A stretch of 9,799 bases of DNA, taken from positions 1 through 9,799 of the forward strand of contig DAIEML010000072.1 in assembly GCA_027349615.1 (NCBI GenBank), given 5' to 3'. The stretch's first letter is position 1. Every line of letters begins with the position of its first letter. This document shows, in pieces, positions 7,711-9,799 of this stretch. The translations under genes and the position numbers were made by a program. This DNA is from Ignavibacteriales bacterium (lineage in GTDB: Bacteria; Bacteroidota; Ignavibacteria; Ignavibacteriales; Ignavibacteriaceae). The notes below the pieces were generated by a model that ran no database searches, was not told the DNA's origin, and saw only the letters and a program-made list of their open reading frames with translations.

Positions 7711-7718
7711 ACTTAAGT
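7711..7718. promoter_or_regulatory. ACTTAAGT palindrome touching the mntR start codon
   Basis: A perfect eight-base palindrome lies immediately upstream of the regulator ATG. It shares the TTAAGT/ACTTAA core with the outer parts of the larger inverted repeat about 16 bases further upstream, so it could be an accessory half-site for the repressor. The short length makes chance occurrence plausible. Confidence 0.3.
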
Positions 7719-7734
7719 TAATTTTTGTAAATAA

Positions 7735-7772
7735 TTTAAGCTCACTTAAAAATATAATCAAGTGAACTTAAA
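7735..7772 (-). promoter_or_regulatory. Putative MntR operator: 13-bp inverted repeat over a promoter-like core
   Basis: TTTAAGCTCACTT (7735-7747) and AAGTGAACTTAAA (7760-7772) are inverted arms matching at 12 of 13 positions, separated by 12 AT-only-but-one bases. On the minus strand the spacer contains TATATT, similar to a -10 element, so a bound repressor would cover the promoter. It lies 25-62 bases upstream of the regulator ATG, where a self-regulated DtxR-family operon would carry its operator. The sequence does not match a DtxR or MntR box I can recall, so the assignment rests on symmetry and position. Confidence 0.55.
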
Positions 7773-7839
7773 CACATTTTAATTAAATAATTATTCGGAG
7801 AGAACTGAAAAGAATAGAAGTTAGTTTACTAATTTCGGA

Positions 7840-8349
7840 TTATTTTTTCTTCGGAATACTTAAAGTTTTCCAATCTGATTTTTTTAACTGCTTAGCAATT
7901 ACAATTATTTGTCCAACATGATAAGCATAGTGCGCCGCGGCTCTATCTAAAGCTTCAATAACTGAATGAGGTTCATTTCTTATAGTTACGATTTTCGTCA
8001 GATCATTTTCGGTAATGCTTTTTAATGTATTGAAAAAAAGTTCCCATGAATTTTCCCATTTCTTAATCAATTCATTTTTTGAAAGTTCCAATTCTTCAAA
8101 TTCCAAATCACGCTGACGGTTAGGTTTTTCACCGTCCGTACTTAAAAAATCTGTGAACCTTGAAATTAAATTACCAGAAATGTGCTGCACCAAAATTGCA
8201 ATTGAATTTGAATCTTCATCGGTTCTATAATGAAATTCTTTTTCATTAAGCTGCTCAAAAGTTTTATCCCCGAGAGATTTATATCTTTCAAAAATTACTT
8301 TTACTACCCTTAAGTATTCAGATGAAACATTGTTCTTTATTTCTTTCAT
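7840..8349 (-). CDS. DinB-like superfamily protein (DUF1572)
   Basis: Small soluble protein of 169 residues with the four-helix-bundle pattern of the DinB/YfiT-like superfamily, closest in my recognition to DUF1572. Three histidines sit where this fold binds a divalent metal: His56 in LVQHISGN, and His130 and His134 in AAAHYAYHVGQI (numbered from the ATG at 8349). Other typical features are SRFTDFLSTDGEKPNR and WEXSWELFF-like segments (about 63-77 and 88-98). Family members include thiol transferases and proteins of unknown activity, so no reaction can be assigned. The ATG at 8349 lies four bases after the stop of the DUF488 gene; an in-frame TTG at 8361 would overlap that gene and add four residues. 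The pair is probably cotranscribed. The gene ends 129 bp before the regulator start, with the operator-like repeat in between. Confidence 0.8.
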   Translation of the reverse strand: MKEIKNNVSSEYLRVVKVIFERYKSLGDKTFEQLNEKEFHYRTDEDSNSIAILVQHISGNLISRFTDFLSTDGEKPNRQRDLEFEELELSKNELIKKWENSWELFFNTLKSITENDLTKIVTIRNEPHSVIEALDRAAAHYAYHVGQIIVIAKQLKKSDWKTLSIPKKK

Positions 8350-8353
8350 ATTT

Positions 8354-8710
8354 TTAACCAAAGTTTTTTTCTAAAAATTCCTTTAATGCGATTGCTTGAT
8401 TATGATTTTCATCTTTAGCCGCATACAGCAGCGTTATCACGCGGTTACTCTTGCTTAGAAGTTCTTCGCAGAGTGCTTTATTTTTTTGAAGTTCTATAAA
8501 ATATCTTTTCTTGAATTCATTCCACTTATTCGGGTCGTGTGAAAACCAGTTTCTTAATTCATTTGAAGGTGCAATTTCCTTCATCCAGAAATCTATTTTT
8601 GCATTTTCTTTTTTAATTCCTCTCGGCCACAGACGATCTACTAAAATTCGTTCTCCATCATGTCTGCTGTAAGCCTCGTATATCCGTTTTACTTTTATTT
8701 CTTTTGCCAC
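8354..8710 (-). CDS. DUF488 family protein (YeaO-like)
   Basis: Complete small cytoplasmic protein of 118 residues. It has the family signatures RIYEAYSRHDGERILVDRLW followed by PRGIKKE (about 9-35), then WMKEIAPSNELRNWFSHDP (42-60), WNEFKKRYFIEL (63-74) and TLLYAAKDENHNQA (93-106). The biochemical role of this family is not established; conserved Arg, Trp and His residues are compatible with ligand or nucleic-acid binding, but that is speculation. The start must be the GTG at 8710, because an in-frame TAA lies four codons upstream and no ATG is available. There is no Shine-Dalgarno site. It is the first gene of a compact pair with the DinB-like gene, which begins four bases after its stop codon. 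The 122 bases upstream hold no other recognisable gene. Confidence 0.85.
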   Translation of the reverse strand: MAKEIKVKRIYEAYSRHDGERILVDRLWPRGIKKENAKIDFWMKEIAPSNELRNWFSHDPNKWNEFKKRYFIELQKNKALCEELLSKSNRVITLLYAAKDENHNQAIALKEFLEKNFG

Positions 8711-8832
8711 GGCGTGAAATTATTTTTATAAAAATTACTAAACTCAATATTAAAAAGATGTGCTCTATCTTCCGGAAGCAACTTGATAATTTATAAGGAA
8801 GTTTGGCTGTTGATGATAAAATTGAAGTTAAT

Positions 8833-8870
8833 AAAAAAGGTTGTCCGTTTTTATTATGACAACCTTTTTT
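8833..8870 (-). terminator. Strong intrinsic terminator after the DHOD-like gene
   Basis: A perfect 13-bp stem: AAAAAAGGTTGTC (8833-8845) pairs with GACAACCTTTTTT (8858-8870) around a 12-base loop. On the minus strand the right arm leads and the left arm finishes in six Ts, the form of a rho-independent terminator, 23 bases after the DHOD-like stop codon. The A/T tails make it nearly symmetrical, so it could also stop plus-strand transcription. It separates the flavoprotein gene from the DUF488 pair. Confidence 0.85.
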
Positions 8871-8893
8871 GAAAATAAATTTCTTACAAAAAA

Positions 8894-9799
8894 TTATTTA
8901 TATGAATTCAATAACTTCATATAATTTGCTCTTTCGAACTGAGATGGATCAGCAACATTCATGTAGCTCATGCTTCCTCTCATCTGCTCTAATGATTCGT
9001 ATTCATTCACTTCCATCCAATAATCCAATTTTGAATTAACATCTGCAATATGTTTAATTCCAAACTTCAATAAAGATGAAAGCATTTGAGTAACGCTGGC
9101 GCCAGCCATAATCATTTTAATCACATCTTGTTCATCATAAATTCCACTTGTCGCAGCAAGATCAGCATTGATTCTGTTGTACAAAATTGCAATCCATCGG
9201 AGCGGCAATCTCATTTCCATTGGCGTACTTAAAATAACACTTGGCATTACTTCAAGCTTTTCTAAATCAATATCCGGCTGATAAAATCTATTGAACAATA
9301 CTAAACCGTTTGCACCTGCTTTATCTAATTGATTAGCCATCCACGAAATTGAACTAAAGAAAGAGCCTAACTTCACCGCAATTGGAATGCTGACTGACTT
9401 TCTTACTTCCTTTACAATTTCAACGTATGATGATTCTACATCCGAACCTGACACACTTAAATCAGTTGCAAGTCGGTAAATATTTAATTCAAGAGCATCA
9501 GCGCCCGCGCTTTCAATTTTTTTTGCGTAATCAATCCAGCCGCCTAAGGATTTTCCGTTTAAACTTGCAATTATCGGAATTGAAACTGCTGCTTTTGCCT
9601 TTCTAATATGCTCAAGATATTCATCTGGGCCGGTTTTAAAATTTATTGATGAAGGAAAATATGAAAGGGCTTCCGCATGGCTTTCTGCATGCGGTGTAGT
9701 ATGATGAAAATATTCTAACTCCTCATGTTCAATTTGTTCTTCAAAAATTGAAAACAAAACAACAGCTCCGGCACCGGAATCTTCCATCGATTTAATATT
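8894..9799 (-). CDS. Dihydroorotate dehydrogenase-like flavoprotein (5' end outside window)
   Basis: The reading frame continues past the ATG at 9787 to the window edge as NIKSMEDSGAGAVVLFSIFEEQ, which matches the interior of this family (NIKxMEDAGA), so the true start lies outside and the 301 visible residues are the C-terminal part. It is an FMN TIM-barrel of the DHOD superfamily: IASLNG (about 77-82), ADALELNIY (100-108), IAVKLGSFF (140-148), LVLFNRF (166-172), ATSGIYDEQD (216-225) and the characteristic tail WMEVNEYESLEQMRGSMS (261-278). In true class 1 enzymes the segment after the ELN strand reads NxSCPN with the catalytic Cys. Here it reads NIYRLA, so the base and part of the orotate site are missing. 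It is therefore probably not the pyrimidine enzyme, and its substrate is unknown. A strong terminator follows 23 bases after the stop. Confidence 0.9.
   Translation of the reverse strand, partial: NIKSMEDSGAGAVVLFSIFEEQIEHEELEYFHHTTPHAESHAEALSYFPSSINFKTGPDEYLEHIRKAKAAVSIPIIASLNGKSLGGWIDYAKKIESAGADALELNIYRLATDLSVSGSDVESSYVEIVKEVRKSVSIPIAVKLGSFFSSISWMANQLDKAGANGLVLFNRFYQPDIDLEKLEVMPSVILSTPMEMRLPLRWIAILYNRINADLAATSGIYDEQDVIKMIMAGASVTQMLSSLLKFGIKHIADVNSKLDYWMEVNEYESLEQMRGSMSYMNVADPSQFERANYMKLLNSYK

Noticed and set aside
7753..7758. TATAAT on the plus strand, a perfect -10 box
   Set aside because: There is no -35 element at suitable spacing and no plus-strand gene downstream; it is the AT-rich spacer of the inverted repeat.
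7711..7761. A 17-residue N-terminal extension of the regulator from a TTG codon
   Set aside because: The family begins at the ATG at 7710 (KNISKEDYL aligns with known DtxR/MntR starts) and the extension would bury the operator-like repeat.
8769..8778. CTTCCGGAAG palindrome
   Set aside because: Only ten bases, with no second copy and no promoter element that it clearly overlaps; it may be chance.
8812..8871. Short plus-strand ORF of 19 codons preceded by AAGGAAG
   Set aside because: Its second half is the terminator hairpin, the spacing to AAGGAAG is too long, and the peptide is not recognisable.

Overview
The window reads as chromosomal DNA of an AT-rich bacterium. Genes are densely packed. 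Seven of the eight main genes lie on the minus strand, and almost none has a recognisable Shine-Dalgarno sequence. Weak or absent Shine-Dalgarno sites, AT-rich leaders and this gene content fit the Bacteroidota/Chlorobi/Ignavibacteria group, but no marker gene is present, so this placement is only an inference. I see no insertion sequence, CRISPR array, tRNA, rRNA or phage gene, and no gene-free stretch longer than about 185 bases.

Left part (1-2043, plus strand): the tail of an unidentified upstream ORF, a textbook AAGGAGG ribosome binding site, and a 663-residue protein that joins a NodB-type polysaccharide deacetylase to a membrane family-2 glycosyltransferase. It probably makes and deacetylates an exopolysaccharide of the poly-GlcNAc kind. 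It meets the next gene tail to tail with no base between the two stop codons.

Middle part (2044-7772, minus strand, read right to left): a DtxR/MntR-family metal-dependent repressor preceded by a 38-bp interrupted inverted repeat, an Nramp manganese/proton symporter (mntH), a tandem universal stress protein whose TTG start overlaps mntH, a class II CPD photolyase, and an ACT-domain malic enzyme. The first three genes are tightly spaced (14 bp, then an overlap) and look like one autoregulated manganese-uptake and stress operon. The photolyase follows after 40 bp and may belong to it. The malic enzyme follows after 71 bp and has its own promoter-like sequence.

Right part (7840-9799, minus strand): a DUF488/YeaO-like protein and a DinB-like (DUF1572) protein form a compact pair. 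Further right lies a strong hairpin terminator, and then a dihydroorotate-dehydrogenase-like flavoprotein whose 5' end runs off the window. That flavoprotein lacks the usual catalytic Cys motif of true dihydroorotate dehydrogenases.

I found no wholly new system. The points most worth a second look are the putative MntR operator with its altered metal site, the missing N-terminus of the deacetylase-glycosyltransferase, and the grouping of manganese import, universal stress protein and photolyase.
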